DNA of 64,000 nucleotides from Lactobacillus sp. PV012 (GTDB taxonomy: Bacteria; Bacillota; Bacilli; Lactobacillales; Lactobacillaceae). The translations under genes were made by a program, and so were the position numbers. This document shows, in pieces, positions 8,393 through 18,272 of the stretch. The stretch spans positions 372,001 through 436,000 of the forward strand of contig NZ_CP041983.1 in assembly GCF_014522325.1 (NCBI RefSeq), in the 5' to 3' direction. Within the stretch, counting starts at the first letter, position 1, and every line of letters starts with the position of its first letter. Below the pieces are notes generated by a model that had not been told where the DNA came from, made no database searches, and worked only from the letters and a program-made list of their open reading frames with translations.

Positions 8393-10126
8393 ATGACTGA
8401 GAGTTCTCTTAATAGGACTGGTGCCAATATTTTAGTAAAAGCACTTCAGGCTAATGGCATAAACAATGTTTATGGAATTGTTGGGATTCCAGTAACAGAT
8501 TTGGCTCGTTTAATGGAATTACGAGGAATGAAGTACTTTGGCTTTAGACGTGAAGATTCTGCAGTTGATGCCGCAGCGGCAGCTGGTTTTTTAACTAAAA
8601 AACCTGGTGTAGCTTTAACAGTATCTGCTCCTGGATTCTTAAATGGTTTGACGGCTTTAGCTCAAGCAACTAAGAACTGTTTTCCATTAATTATGATTTC
8701 AGGATCTTCTGAAAGACATATTATTGATTTATCTCAAGGAGATTATGAAGGATTAGATCAATATAATGCCGCTAAACCATTTTGTAAAAAGGCATACCGT
8801 GTAGATCGTGCGCAAGATGTTGGCTTAGCAGTTGCTCGTGCAGTTCGAACTGCTGTATCCGGTCGCCCTGGTGGTGTTTATTTAGATTTACCTGCTGACA
8901 CTATTACTCAATTAAATAATGCTCCAGATCAAGTAGACATGGGGATTTTTACTCCAGTTGATCCCGCTCCCTTGCAAGAACCAAGTGATGCTGCCGTGCA
9001 AAGAGCAGTAGATTTAATTAAATCTGCTAAAAGGCCATTAATGATTATTGGTAAGGGTGCTGCTTATGATCGGGCTGAAAAGCAATTGCAAGAATTAGTA
9101 GCTGCAACTGATATTCCATTTTTGCCAATGTCAATGGCAAAAGGTGTAATTCCAGATGATAGTAAGCATTCAGCTGCCGCAGCTCGTTCACTTTCATTAA
9201 AGAACGCTGATGTAGTTATCTTAGTAGGTGCACGTTTGAATTGGATGCTTTCATATGGTGATGCACCAGAATTTAATCCAGATGCTAAGTTTATTCAGTT
9301 GGATATTGATGCAACTCAGTTTGATTCATCACAAAAAATTGATGCCCCATTGCAAGGTGATATTCAGTCAATTTTAAATAAGTTAGTACCAGCAGTTAAA
9401 GCAACCAACTATAAGGTAGATTCAGCTTGGCTTGATGCTATTGCAGCCGATACTGCTAAAAATGATAAAAAGTTTGCTACTCGAATTGCTAATGGTAAGG
9501 TAAAACCAGAATTTGGTTATTATGCTGCCATTGATCCAATTAAAGAATATTTTGAGGCGCATCCTGATACTTACTTGGTAAGTGAAGGTGCCAATACTTT
9601 AGATATAGGTCGTGACATGATTGGTATGCAACTTCCTCGTCACCGCTTAGACACTGGTACTTGGGGTGTCATGGGCGTTGGTATGGGTTATGCCATTGCC
9701 GCTGCCATTGAAACTGGAAAGCCAGTTGTCGCTCTTGAAGGTGACAGTGCTTTTGGTTTTGATGGTATGGAAATGGAAACGATTTGTCGTTATAAGTTAC
9801 CAATTACTGTCGTCATTCTTAATAATGGGGGGATATACAATGGGATTGGCCAAGTTGTACCAAATCAATTAGGCCCAACTACTCTTGATCCCAAAGGTAG
9901 ATATGACTTATTAGCAAAGGCTTTTGGCGGTGATAACTACTTTGTAGAAAACTATCAACAAATGAAAGATGCTTTTGCTAAAGCAGTCGAATCAGGGAAA
10001 CCAAATATTATTAATGCCCAACTTGATCCAGCTATGGGTAAAGAATCTGGCCATATTGGTAATTTAAATCCTAAGTTAGATTTAGCTCCACTTGAAGCAG
10101 CAGAAAAGGAGAAGGAAAATGACTAA
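8393..10126 (+). CDS. oxc: oxalyl-CoA decarboxylase
   Basis: Thiamine-diphosphate enzyme that decarboxylates oxalyl-CoA to formyl-CoA and CO2. The 577-residue protein has the three ThDP-enzyme domains: an N-terminal Pyr domain with the cofactor-activating glutamate E54 in FRREDSAVDA, a central nucleotide-binding-like domain, and a C-terminal PP domain. In the PP domain the ThDP/Mg motif runs from G450-D451-S452 to N477-N478 (NNGGIYNG). The ATG at 8393 follows a perfect GGAGGT six bases upstream. The gene overlaps frc by eight bases. The pair forms the oxalate catabolic cycle known from Oxalobacter and from intestinal Lactobacillus species, where it is linked to acid response. Confidence 0.96.
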   Translation: MTESSLNRTGANILVKALQANGINNVYGIVGIPVTDLARLMELRGMKYFGFRREDSAVDAAAAAGFLTKKPGVALTVSAPGFLNGLTALAQATKNCFPLIMISGSSERHIIDLSQGDYEGLDQYNAAKPFCKKAYRVDRAQDVGLAVARAVRTAVSGRPGGVYLDLPADTITQLNNAPDQVDMGIFTPVDPAPLQEPSDAAVQRAVDLIKSAKRPLMIIGKGAAYDRAEKQLQELVAATDIPFLPMSMAKGVIPDDSKHSAAAARSLSLKNADVVILVGARLNWMLSYGDAPEFNPDAKFIQLDIDATQFDSSQKIDAPLQGDIQSILNKLVPAVKATNYKVDSAWLDAIAADTAKNDKKFATRIANGKVKPEFGYYAAIDPIKEYFEAHPDTYLVSEGANTLDIGRDMIGMQLPRHRLDTGTWGVMGVGMGYAIAAAIETGKPVVALEGDSAFGFDGMEMETICRYKLPITVVILNNGGIYNGIGQVVPNQLGPTTLDPKGRYDLLAKAFGGDNYFVENYQQMKDAFAKAVESGKPNIINAQLDPAMGKESGHIGNLNPKLDLAPLEAAEKEKEND

Positions 10127-11486
10127 CGAACCAAATAACAAAAATATTGAAAATGAAACTAATGAATATGCACCCTTAAAAGGAATTAAGGTTGTTGACT
10201 GGACACAAGTTCAATCAGGTCCTTCATGTACCCAATTATTAGCCTGGCTTGGTGCAGAGGTTATTAAGATTGAACGTACTAATACTGGTGATCCAACTAG
10301 AAATGAATTGCTAGACATTGCGGATTCTTGGAGTGTTTACTTCTTACAATTAAATGCTAATAAGAAGTCATTAACTTTGGATATTAAAGCACCAGAAGGA
10401 AAGAAGATTATGTACGATCTTTTAAAGGATGCTGATATCTTTGTTGAAAATATTAAACCAGGGGCTGCTGAAAAAGCCGGTTATGGTTGGGAAAAGCTTC
10501 ACAAATTGAATCCAAGATTAATTTATGCTTCCTTGAAAGGTTTTAATCAAGGTTCACGTTTTGCTAATGTAAAAGCTTTTGAACCTGTTGCTCAATCTGC
10601 TGGTGGTTCAGCTACTTCAACTGGTTGGAATACTGGTAAATATAATGTTCCTACTCAATCAGCTGCTGCTCTTGGGGACTCAAACTCAGGGATGCATTTA
10701 ACAATTGGTATTTTGGCAGCTTTACTTCAAAGAGAACATACTGGTGAAGGTACTTTTGTTTATCAATCAATGCAAGATGCAGTTTTGAATTTGACTCGGA
10801 TTAAGCTACGTGATCAAATTATGCTTGATAATTTAGGTGCGCTTCCTCACTATGCTGTTTATCCAAATTGGAAGTGGGGAAAAGCTATTCCTCGTTCTGA
10901 AAATACTGAAGGTGGGCAGGTTATTGGTTGGACTTATAAAGCTAAAGGTTGGGAAACTGATCCAAATGCTTACGTTTACATCGTGGTTCAAAATAGCAAT
11001 AAGAGTTGGGAAACTATTGCAAAGACCATGGGACACCCAGAATGGATTACTGACCCAAGATTCAGTGATTGGGAGCATCGCCAATTACACAAGCAAGAAT
11101 TGTATCCATTAATTGAATCCTATACTAAAAATTATGATAAGTTTGAATTAACTAAGAAGTTAGGTGAAGTTGGAATTCCAGTAGGTCCAGTCCTTGATTG
11201 GTATGAACTTGAAAATGATCCTGACTTAAATTCAGATGGTACTATTGTAACAATTGATCAAGGTGGTAACCGTGGTAAGTTTAAGACAATTGGGATGCCA
11301 TTTACCTTATCAAATTACAAGCCAGTTTATAGTGCCGCACCAAATTTAGGTGAAAATAATAAAGAAATTTTATCTTCACTTGGTTATTATCCTGACCAAA
11401 TTGAAGAATTAGTAGAAAAGGGAGTAATTTCTAAAGAAAAAGCTCCATCCAACCCAAGAACTCAAGTTATTAAAGGTGAAGAATAA
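10119..11486 (+). CDS. frc: formyl-CoA:oxalate CoA-transferase
   Basis: Class III CoA-transferase that moves CoA from formyl-CoA to oxalate, regenerating oxalyl-CoA for Oxc and releasing formate. The 455-residue protein has the family's ring-interlocked fold. D187 in AALGDSNSG matches the aspartate that forms the covalent intermediate, and EGGQ at 264-267 matches the mobile glycine loop. The first 20 residues are a hydrophilic extension rich in Asn/Glu. The ATG at 10119 lies inside the oxc end, eight bases before its stop, with AAAGGAGAAGG upstream, so translation is coupled. The last 29 bases of this region are duplicated 338 bp downstream. Confidence 0.95.
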   Translation: MTNEPNNKNIENETNEYAPLKGIKVVDWTQVQSGPSCTQLLAWLGAEVIKIERTNTGDPTRNELLDIADSWSVYFLQLNANKKSLTLDIKAPEGKKIMYDLLKDADIFVENIKPGAAEKAGYGWEKLHKLNPRLIYASLKGFNQGSRFANVKAFEPVAQSAGGSATSTGWNTGKYNVPTQSAAALGDSNSGMHLTIGILAALLQREHTGEGTFVYQSMQDAVLNLTRIKLRDQIMLDNLGALPHYAVYPNWKWGKAIPRSENTEGGQVIGWTYKAKGWETDPNAYVYIVVQNSNKSWETIAKTMGHPEWITDPRFSDWEHRQLHKQELYPLIESYTKNYDKFELTKKLGEVGIPVGPVLDWYELENDPDLNSDGTIVTIDQGGNRGKFKTIGMPFTLSNYKPVYSAAPNLGENNKEILSSLGYYPDQIEELVEKGVISKEKAPSNPRTQVIKGEE

Positions 11487-11487
11487 A
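11459..11487 (+). repeat. 29-bp direct repeat, copy 1 (3' end of frc)
   Basis: This stretch, from the frc codons for TQVIKGEE through its stop codon, recurs without mismatch at 11797-11825. Sequences on both outer sides of the copies differ. Confidence 0.95.
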
Positions 11488-11555
11488 ATAAGTACTATGC
11501 TTGGAAAACTTATACTTATAGGAATTCCTCTAGACGACATTTAGAAGTCTATAAA

Positions 11556-11768
11556 ATGGGGTATAAAAATTTTATGAAAAAAAGTAGTATAAAAGTATTC
11601 TTAAGTAGTATTTTTGTTTTTTTATGTTTCTTTTTTACTGGTTGGGCAAGCTGTATGGTTATGATAGAAGTTAAATCACATCTTTCAGTAACCAATCATA
11701 TAATTCTAGGAATTTTTAGTTTAATTTGGGGGATAATAGGTCTCTATAAGCTTATAAGAGAAAATTAA
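11556..11768 (+). CDS. orphan small membrane protein between repeated frc ends
   Basis: I do not recognise this 70-residue ORF. It contains two hydrophobic segments: VFLSSIFVFLCFFFTGW at about 14-30 with more hydrophobic residues after it, and IILGIFSLIWGIIGLYKLI near 49-67. It ends in a short basic/polar tail. Small paired-helix proteins of this kind may be membrane stress or immunity-type proteins, but nothing here shows a function. No good ribosome binding site precedes the ATG at 11556; an internal ATG at 11574 would leave 64 residues. It lies inside the segment bracketed by the 29-bp duplication, between frc and the terminator that presumably once followed frc. Confidence 0.5.
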   Translation: MGYKNFMKKSSIKVFLSSIFVFLCFFFTGWASCMVMIEVKSHLSVTNHIILGIFSLIWGIIGLYKLIREN

Positions 11769-11796
11769 GGATAAAAGTAATTTGTTCTATGCTAAA

Positions 11797-11825
11797 AACT
11801 CAAGTTATTAAAGGTGAAGAATAAA
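11797..11825 (+). repeat. 29-bp direct repeat, copy 2 (duplicated frc end)
   Basis: Exact second copy of the last bases and stop codon of frc. It is not part of an intact gene and stands just before the terminator at 11848, which suggests that it marks the original frc-terminator junction. Confidence 0.95.
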
Positions 11826-11847
11826 TAAAACAATTTGTATGACAATA

Positions 11848-11877
11848 AAGATCTAGACGTCGGTCTAGGTCTTTTTT
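11848..11877 (+). terminator. terminator of the oxc-frc region
   Basis: AAGATCTAGAC pairs with GTCTAGGTCTT, with one wobble and a four-base loop, and a T-run follows. It lies 360 bp after the frc stop. Confidence 0.85.
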
Positions 11878-11948
11878 GATAGGAGAATTTTTATTTTATT
11901 AGCTTGAATGTAATAAAATATTATAATAAAAGTGAAAAGAGAGATTTA

Positions 11949-12798
11949 ATGATGAAATTTAAAACAAAAAATATTGATGGATTGGATATATTTTATCGAG
12001 AAGGTGGTTCTTCAGAAAAACCTAATTTTCTTTTACTACATGGGTTTCCAACTTCTAGTTCTATGTTTAGACATTTAGCACCAATGCTAGAATCAAACTT
12101 TCATGTCATTGCTCCTGATTATATTGGCTTTGGTAATTCTGCTGCTCCCAATCATACTGAGTTTGATTATACTTTTGAAAATTTAACTAAATATGTAATT
12201 AAGTTAATTGATGAATTAGAACTAGATAAATTCTATATGTATGTATTTGATTATGGTGCTCCAATTGGTTTTAATATTGCAGTTAAATATCCTGAAAGAA
12301 TTTTAGGAATTATTAGTCAAAATGGTAATGTATATAAAGAAGGACTAGGTAAAAAGTGGGCAGGTCGTGAAAACTATTGGCAACATCCTACGCCTGAGTT
12401 AAGAAAAAAGTATATGAATGCTTTTACCCCAGAAACAATTAAAGGTCAATATTTAAGGGGGGGAACAACCAAACACAGTAGGTCCTGATGGTTATACTTT
12501 AGATAATTTCTATACTCAAAGCCCAGATTATGCGGAACGGCAATCAGATTTAATTTTTGATTATCAAAATAACGTAAAAAACTATCCTAAATATCAGGCA
12601 TATTTGAGAAAATATCAACCTGAATTAATAGCTGCCTGGGGTAAGAATGATCCAAGTTTTATTTATCCAGGAGCTGAAGCATTTAAAAAGGATGATGCAA
12701 AGGCTGAAGTTCATTTATTAGATGGAGGGCATTTCGTTTTAGAATCGCATTGGCAAGAAATTGGTCAATTAATTTTAAATAAATGGAGTCGTCATTAG
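11949..12798 (+). pseudogene. alpha/beta hydrolase disrupted by a frameshift in a G7 tract
   Basis: Two adjacent reading frames together encode one alpha/beta-hydrolase of about 282 residues. The first frame (from 11949) has the oxyanion motif HGFP at 31-34 and a nucleophile elbow VFDYGAPIG with D101. An Asp nucleophile resembles haloalkane dehalogenase/epoxide hydrolase relatives rather than esterases. The second frame carries the C-terminal catalytic histidine in DGGHFVLESH. The break is at seven G residues, 12457-12463. Removing one G restores RGEQPNTVGPDGY and joins the frames. This may be a true pseudogene, a phase-variable tract or a sequencing error. Without correction the first frame ends at 12488 and lacks the catalytic His. 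Confidence 0.85.
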
Positions 12799-12821
12799 TA
12801 ACCTAAAAATAGGAGATCTAA

Positions 12822-13349
12822 ATGAGTACAACTGATTATAAAATTAAAAAAGTAAGTGGAAAAGATTTAGAAGATTTACAAAAAATCTCTCGTTTAACTT
12901 TTGCGCAAACTTTTGGTGCAGATAACAGTGAAGTAGACTTAAATAAGTACTTGGATGAAGCATATGCATCAGAAAAATTAACCCATGAACTTGAAAATCC
13001 GAATAGTGAATTTTATTTTATCGTAGTTAATAATGAAGTAGCAGGATATTTAAAGGTTAATGAGTTTGATGCCCAAACTGAAGATGTGGATGAAAATGCT
13101 TTGGAAGTTGAAAGAATATATTTAGATAATGAGTTTCAACACCAGGGCTTAGGTTTAGCATTAATTCAACTAGCTGAAAAAATTGCCCATGATAAAAAGA
13201 AAGATAAGATGTGGTTAGGAGTTTGGGAAAAGAACTATAATGCTCAAAAATTTTATGAAAAGGATGGATTCAAAAGATTTAGTCAGCATACTTTTATGGT
13301 AGGGGATGATAAACAAACCGATTACATTTTAGTAAAAAAACTTAAATAG
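12822..13349 (+). CDS. GNAT family N-acetyltransferase (PaiA-like)
   Basis: Transfers an acetyl group from acetyl-CoA to an unidentified amine. The 175-residue protein has all GNAT elements: an N-terminal helical region (LTFAQTFG), strand EVERIYLDNEFQHQGLGLALI with the CoA-binding QHQGLGLA loop, and the late KMWLGVWEKNYNAQKFYEKDGF segment. The pattern, including TFAQTFGADN near residue 26, resembles PaiA-type polyamine acetyltransferases, but the substrate is not proven. The ATG follows AGGAGAT. It lies 23 bases after the broken hydrolase and may be co-transcribed with it. Confidence 0.85.
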   Translation: MSTTDYKIKKVSGKDLEDLQKISRLTFAQTFGADNSEVDLNKYLDEAYASEKLTHELENPNSEFYFIVVNNEVAGYLKVNEFDAQTEDVDENALEVERIYLDNEFQHQGLGLALIQLAEKIAHDKKKDKMWLGVWEKNYNAQKFYEKDGFKRFSQHTFMVGDDKQTDYILVKKLK

Positions 13350-13464
13350 ATGATTTTTGCTAATTTGGAGATTATTAATAATTTATATTTTTTAGAGGCG
13401 AAATATAAGTTAAATCAATAAAATATTGTTATAAACCATAACATTTTAAACTTAATCTTTTTAT

Positions 13465-13477
13465 ATTGTTCGGAATT
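13465..13477 (-). promoter_or_regulatory. PurBox-like operator upstream of purA
   Basis: The sequence ATTGTTCGGAATT is, on the minus strand, a full match to the PurR operator consensus AWWWCCGAACWWT. It stands three bases before a -35-like TTGACG at 13481-13486, whose best -10 candidate (TAAACT, 13504-13509) is weak. Only one full PurBox is seen. Confidence 0.5.
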
Positions 13478-13498
13478 AGCTTGACGACTATTCTATAA

Positions 13499-14833
<1,335 letters not shown>

Positions 14834-14836
14834 TAA

Positions 14837-16132
14837 ATGCTTGAACGTTATACTCGCCCGGAAATGGGCAAAGTTTGGACAGATGAAAATCGCTACAATG
14901 CCTGGTTAAAGGTTGAAATTGCTGCAACGAATGCTTGGGCAGAATTAGGGGAAGTACCTGTTGAAGATGCCAAAAAAATTGCCGAAAAGGCTAGCTTCAC
15001 TGCTGAAAGAGTAGCTGAATTAGAAGCAGTTACCCACCATGATGTAGTTGCTTTTACGCGTACTGTTTCTGAAAGTCTAGGTGCAGAAAAGAAATGGGTT
15101 CATTTTGGCTTAACTTCAACTGATGTTGTTGACACAGCACAAGGTGTTCTTTTAAAAGAAGCAGACGAAATTATTCGTCAGGATTTAGTAAAACTAAAAG
15201 AAACAATTGCGCAGAAAGCTCGAAAATATAAATATACTGTAATGATGGGTAGAACCCACGGAGTTCAAGCAGAACCTACTACTTTTGGATTAAAGCTTGC
15301 CCGCTGGTATGCAGAAATTGTTCGTGATATTGAACGCTTCGAACATGCAGCTAAAGGTGTAGAATCTGGTAAAATTTCAGGAGCTGTCGGAACTTTTGCT
15401 AATGTTCCACCTGCAGTAGAAACTAGTGTCTTAAAACAACTGGGTTTAACACAACAGCCAGTTACTTCTCAGGTTTTACCAAGAGATTTACATGCTGAAT
15501 ATATTGCAATGTTGGGCTTAATTGCAACGAGTATTGAAAACTGGGCTACAGAAATAAGATCTTTACAAAGGTCAGAAATTCATGAAGTTGAAGAACACTT
15601 TAGAGCAGGACAAAAGGGCTCTTCTGCAATGCCACATAAGCGTAATCCAATTGGTTCAGAAAACTTATCAGGGATGGCACGGGTAGTTCGTGGACATGTA
15701 ATCACTGCTTACGAAGATGTAACTTTGTGGCATGAACGAGATATTTCTCATTCAAGTGCTGAAAGAGTGATTTTACCTGATACTACTATTGCAATTGATT
15801 ATATGTTAAATCGTTTTAACCGGATTTTAACTAATTTAGATGTCTTTCCAGAAACAATGTTAAAAAATATGGATCGTACTTATGGCTTAATTTATTCACA
15901 ACGAGTTCTATTAAAACTAATTGATGAAGCTGGACTTTCACGTGAAAAGGCTTATGATATGGTGCAAAAATTGACTGCAAAATCTTGGAATGAACAAAAG
16001 CAATTCCGTCCATTGGTAGAAAATAGTGAAATTATGAATTATCTTTCTCCAGAAGATATTGCTGATGCCTTTGATTATCATTATCATTTACGGCATGTTG
16101 ATGAAATTTTTGAAAAATGTGGGTTAAATTAA
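14837..16132 (+). CDS. purB: adenylosuccinate lyase
   Basis: Splits adenylosuccinate into AMP and fumarate and acts earlier in the purine pathway on SAICAR. The 431-residue protein is of the fumarase/aspartase superfamily. The signature loop GSSAMPHKRNP lies at residues 261-271 and contains the mobile catalytic region. HHDVVAF, GLTSTDVVDT and GRTHGVQAEPTTFG are the other conserved blocks. It starts three bases after purA and ends at a strong bidirectional terminator. No other purine genes are in the window. Confidence 0.97.
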   Translation: MLERYTRPEMGKVWTDENRYNAWLKVEIAATNAWAELGEVPVEDAKKIAEKASFTAERVAELEAVTHHDVVAFTRTVSESLGAEKKWVHFGLTSTDVVDTAQGVLLKEADEIIRQDLVKLKETIAQKARKYKYTVMMGRTHGVQAEPTTFGLKLARWYAEIVRDIERFEHAAKGVESGKISGAVGTFANVPPAVETSVLKQLGLTQQPVTSQVLPRDLHAEYIAMLGLIATSIENWATEIRSLQRSEIHEVEEHFRAGQKGSSAMPHKRNPIGSENLSGMARVVRGHVITAYEDVTLWHERDISHSSAERVILPDTTIAIDYMLNRFNRILTNLDVFPETMLKNMDRTYGLIYSQRVLLKLIDEAGLSREKAYDMVQKLTAKSWNEQKQFRPLVENSEIMNYLSPEDIADAFDYHYHLRHVDEIFEKCGLN

Positions 16133-16168
16133 ATAAGGTTCGTATCGAAAGTGATACGAACCTTATTT
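16132..16168. terminator. bidirectional terminator between purB and the ABC-F gene
   Basis: A perfect 15-bp stem, AATAAGGTTCGTATC with its complement, closes a six-base loop. T-runs lie on both strands, serving the convergent purB and ABC-F genes. Confidence 0.92.
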
Positions 16169-18094
16169 TTATTCAAATTTATCCAAAGCTTCAATTGCCT
16201 TTCCCCAGTCATTATTAGCTTGCTCAAGTTTTCCTTGGACTTCAGTTAGCTCTTCTTGCAAAGGACCTAACTTTTCAAAGGAAGCAGCAATTTCGGGATT
16301 GGCCATCTCAGTTTGAATTTCCTCTTCTCGATTTTCTAGTTCTTCGATTTGCTTTTCTGCATCTTTAATTGCACGTTCTAATTTTCTCTTTTGAGAATCA
16401 CGCGCTTTTTGTTCTTGGTAAGAAAGTTTTGTCTTACTTTCAGAAGCAGGAGCAGAAGATGGAGAGGAGGTAGAGATACTTGTTTGAGCAGCAAGTTTCT
16501 CTTTTTCTCTTTCAGCAAGATAGTAAGAATAATTCCCCTCATAAAGTTTTGCATGACCATCACGTACAGAAATAATTTTATTAGCTAATTCGTTAATAAA
16601 GTAGCGGTCGTGAGAAACAAATAATAGTGTACCATCGTAATTGTTTAATGCAGATTCTAAAACTTCTTTAGCTTCAATATCTAAGTGGTTAGTTGGCTCA
16701 TCCATTAGCAAGAAATTATCATGTTCAAGTGATAATACAGTTAAAGTTAATCGAGCTTTTTGTCCGCCAGATAATTGTCCAACAGTTTTGTCAGTATCTT
16801 TAGCAGTAAAAAGAAAACTAGCTAAAATAGAACGCACATCTTTTTCTGGCATTGTTTTGTGTCGATCCCAAATTGTGTCTAGCACTGTTTTAGAAGGGTC
16901 AAGTGTTTGTAATTCCTGATCGTAGTAACCCATATCTAAACTGGCTCCTAATTTAATTGAACCAGCTTTAGGCGTTAATTTGTCCACAACAGTTTTTAAT
17001 AAAGTAGATTTACCAATCCCATTTGGCCCAATGATTGCTACCCGATCATTTTTATTAACTTGAAAATCAATATTTTCAACCATCGTTTTATCTGGATAGC
17101 CAATTGATAGATCTTTAGCAATTAAAACTTCTTTTCCAGATGGACGCTCACTTGAAAAATGAATTTTAACTTTATTTTTATGTTTAGGAGGGGTAATTCG
17201 TTCTAGTTTTTCTAGTTGCTTACGTCTACTTTGGGCGCGCTTAGTAGTAGAGGCTCTAACTAAATTTTTCTGGATAAACTCCTCTTCTTTTTTGATATGC
17301 TCTTGTTGTTTTTCATAAGCTGCTTCTTGCTGGGAATCCATCAATTCGCGCTCTTTAGTATATTGAGTATAGTTTCCCTTAAAAGTAGTAAGCTTGCCAA
17401 AATTTAATTCAAAGATTTCGTTGGTTAAATTATCTAAAAAGTATTGATCGTGAGATACAGTGACAATTGCACCTTGATAATTTTTTAGGAAACTTTCTAA
17501 CCAATCTAGAGTGTCTAAATCCAAGTGGTTAGTTGGTTCGTCTAAAAGCAATAGAGGTGGTTTTTGTAAGAGAAGTTTCACAAATGCTAATCTAGTTTTT
17601 TCACCACCAGATAAAGTACCAATTACTTTTTCCCAGCTATTTTCTTTGAAGTTAAAACCGTTTAAAACACTTTTAATTTCTGCTTGGTAAGAAAATCCGC
17701 CTTCTTGTTCAAAGTCATAAGCTAGTTGATCATAGCGTTTCAAAAGTTCTTGGTCTTCAGGGTGCTCAGCAATTTGAATTTGCATTTGGGTAATTTGCTT
17801 ATTTTTTTGAATTAAATTTGCAAAAACAGATTCCATTTCATCCCAAATTGTATTTTTTTCGTTTAAGGCATTTTCCTGAGCAATATAACCAACTTTAATA
17901 CCCTTGTTAATAGTGAAATTGCCACTGCTAGCCTCTTGCTGGCCAGTTAAAATTTTAAGTAGGGTAGTTTTTCCAGCTCCGTTAGGACCGACAAGTCCAA
18001 TCCGAGCGTTGTCAGGAATAGAAAAACTAACATTTGAAAAAATTGTATTTGCCCCAAAGCGTTGTTCGAGGTTTTGTGCTTGTCCAATAATCAT
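16169..18094 (-). CDS. ABC-F family ribosome-associated ATPase (YdiF-like)
   Basis: Soluble twin-ATPase of the ABC-F group, which binds the ribosomal E site; some members rescue stalled ribosomes and others protect against antibiotics. The 641-residue protein has two nucleotide-binding domains. Walker A GPNGAGKTT is at residues 36-44 with signature LSGGEKTR, and the second domain has GPNGIGKST and LSGGQKAR. A charged interdomain linker joins them, and a C-terminal coiled coil of about 90 residues ends the protein. There are no membrane segments. It sits next to rex, as ydiF does in B. subtilis. That synteny favours a housekeeping role over acquired resistance. Confidence 0.93.
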   Translation of the reverse strand: MIIGQAQNLEQRFGANTIFSNVSFSIPDNARIGLVGPNGAGKTTLLKILTGQQEASSGNFTINKGIKVGYIAQENALNEKNTIWDEMESVFANLIQKNKQITQMQIQIAEHPEDQELLKRYDQLAYDFEQEGGFSYQAEIKSVLNGFNFKENSWEKVIGTLSGGEKTRLAFVKLLLQKPPLLLLDEPTNHLDLDTLDWLESFLKNYQGAIVTVSHDQYFLDNLTNEIFELNFGKLTTFKGNYTQYTKERELMDSQQEAAYEKQQEHIKKEEEFIQKNLVRASTTKRAQSRRKQLEKLERITPPKHKNKVKIHFSSERPSGKEVLIAKDLSIGYPDKTMVENIDFQVNKNDRVAIIGPNGIGKSTLLKTVVDKLTPKAGSIKLGASLDMGYYDQELQTLDPSKTVLDTIWDRHKTMPEKDVRSILASFLFTAKDTDKTVGQLSGGQKARLTLTVLSLEHDNFLLMDEPTNHLDIEAKEVLESALNNYDGTLLFVSHDRYFINELANKIISVRDGHAKLYEGNYSYYLAEREKEKLAAQTSISTSSPSSAPASESKTKLSYQEQKARDSQKRKLERAIKDAEKQIEELENREEEIQTEMANPEIAASFEKLGPLQEELTEVQGKLEQANNDWGKAIEALDKFE

Positions 18095-18173
18095 ATTTAT
18101 CTCACTTCCTAATCAAATATTCTATCATAGTAATTCTAGAGGATTCTAGACTTATAATTAGTAAAAATAAGGC

Positions 18174-18190
18174 TTGTGAAAAAATCACTT
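18174..18190. promoter_or_regulatory. Rex operator-like palindrome 1
   Basis: TTGTGA and TCACTT flank a five-base A-tract, close to the Rex consensus TTGTGAAnnnnTTCACAA. It abuts the rex -35 element. Confidence 0.65.
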
Positions 18191-18218
18191 GATTTTTATT
18201 CGATAAAGTGAGTATTAT
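18189..18218 (+). promoter_or_regulatory. predicted rex promoter
   Basis: TTGATT at 18189-18194 and TATTAT at 18213-18218 with an 18-base spacer. It is bracketed by two Rex-operator-like palindromes. Confidence 0.6.
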
Positions 18219-18226
18219 TAAGAAAA

Positions 18227-18244
18227 TTAGTGAAAAATTCACAT
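18227..18244. promoter_or_regulatory. Rex operator-like palindrome 2
   Basis: The core GTGAAAAATTCAC is a perfect inverted repeat with five-base arms. It lies just downstream of the predicted start point of transcription, 54 bp centre to centre from palindrome 1. Rex is an NADH-sensing repressor, so negative autoregulation is expected. Confidence 0.7.
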
Positions 18245-18272
18245 ATTTTAACTGATTGAGAGGTTTATAAAA

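Noticed and set aside
16169..18094. Antibiotic resistance ABC-F
   Set aside because: Housekeeping synteny with rex and groESL and overall form point to a YdiF-like factor; no sign of horizontal transfer.
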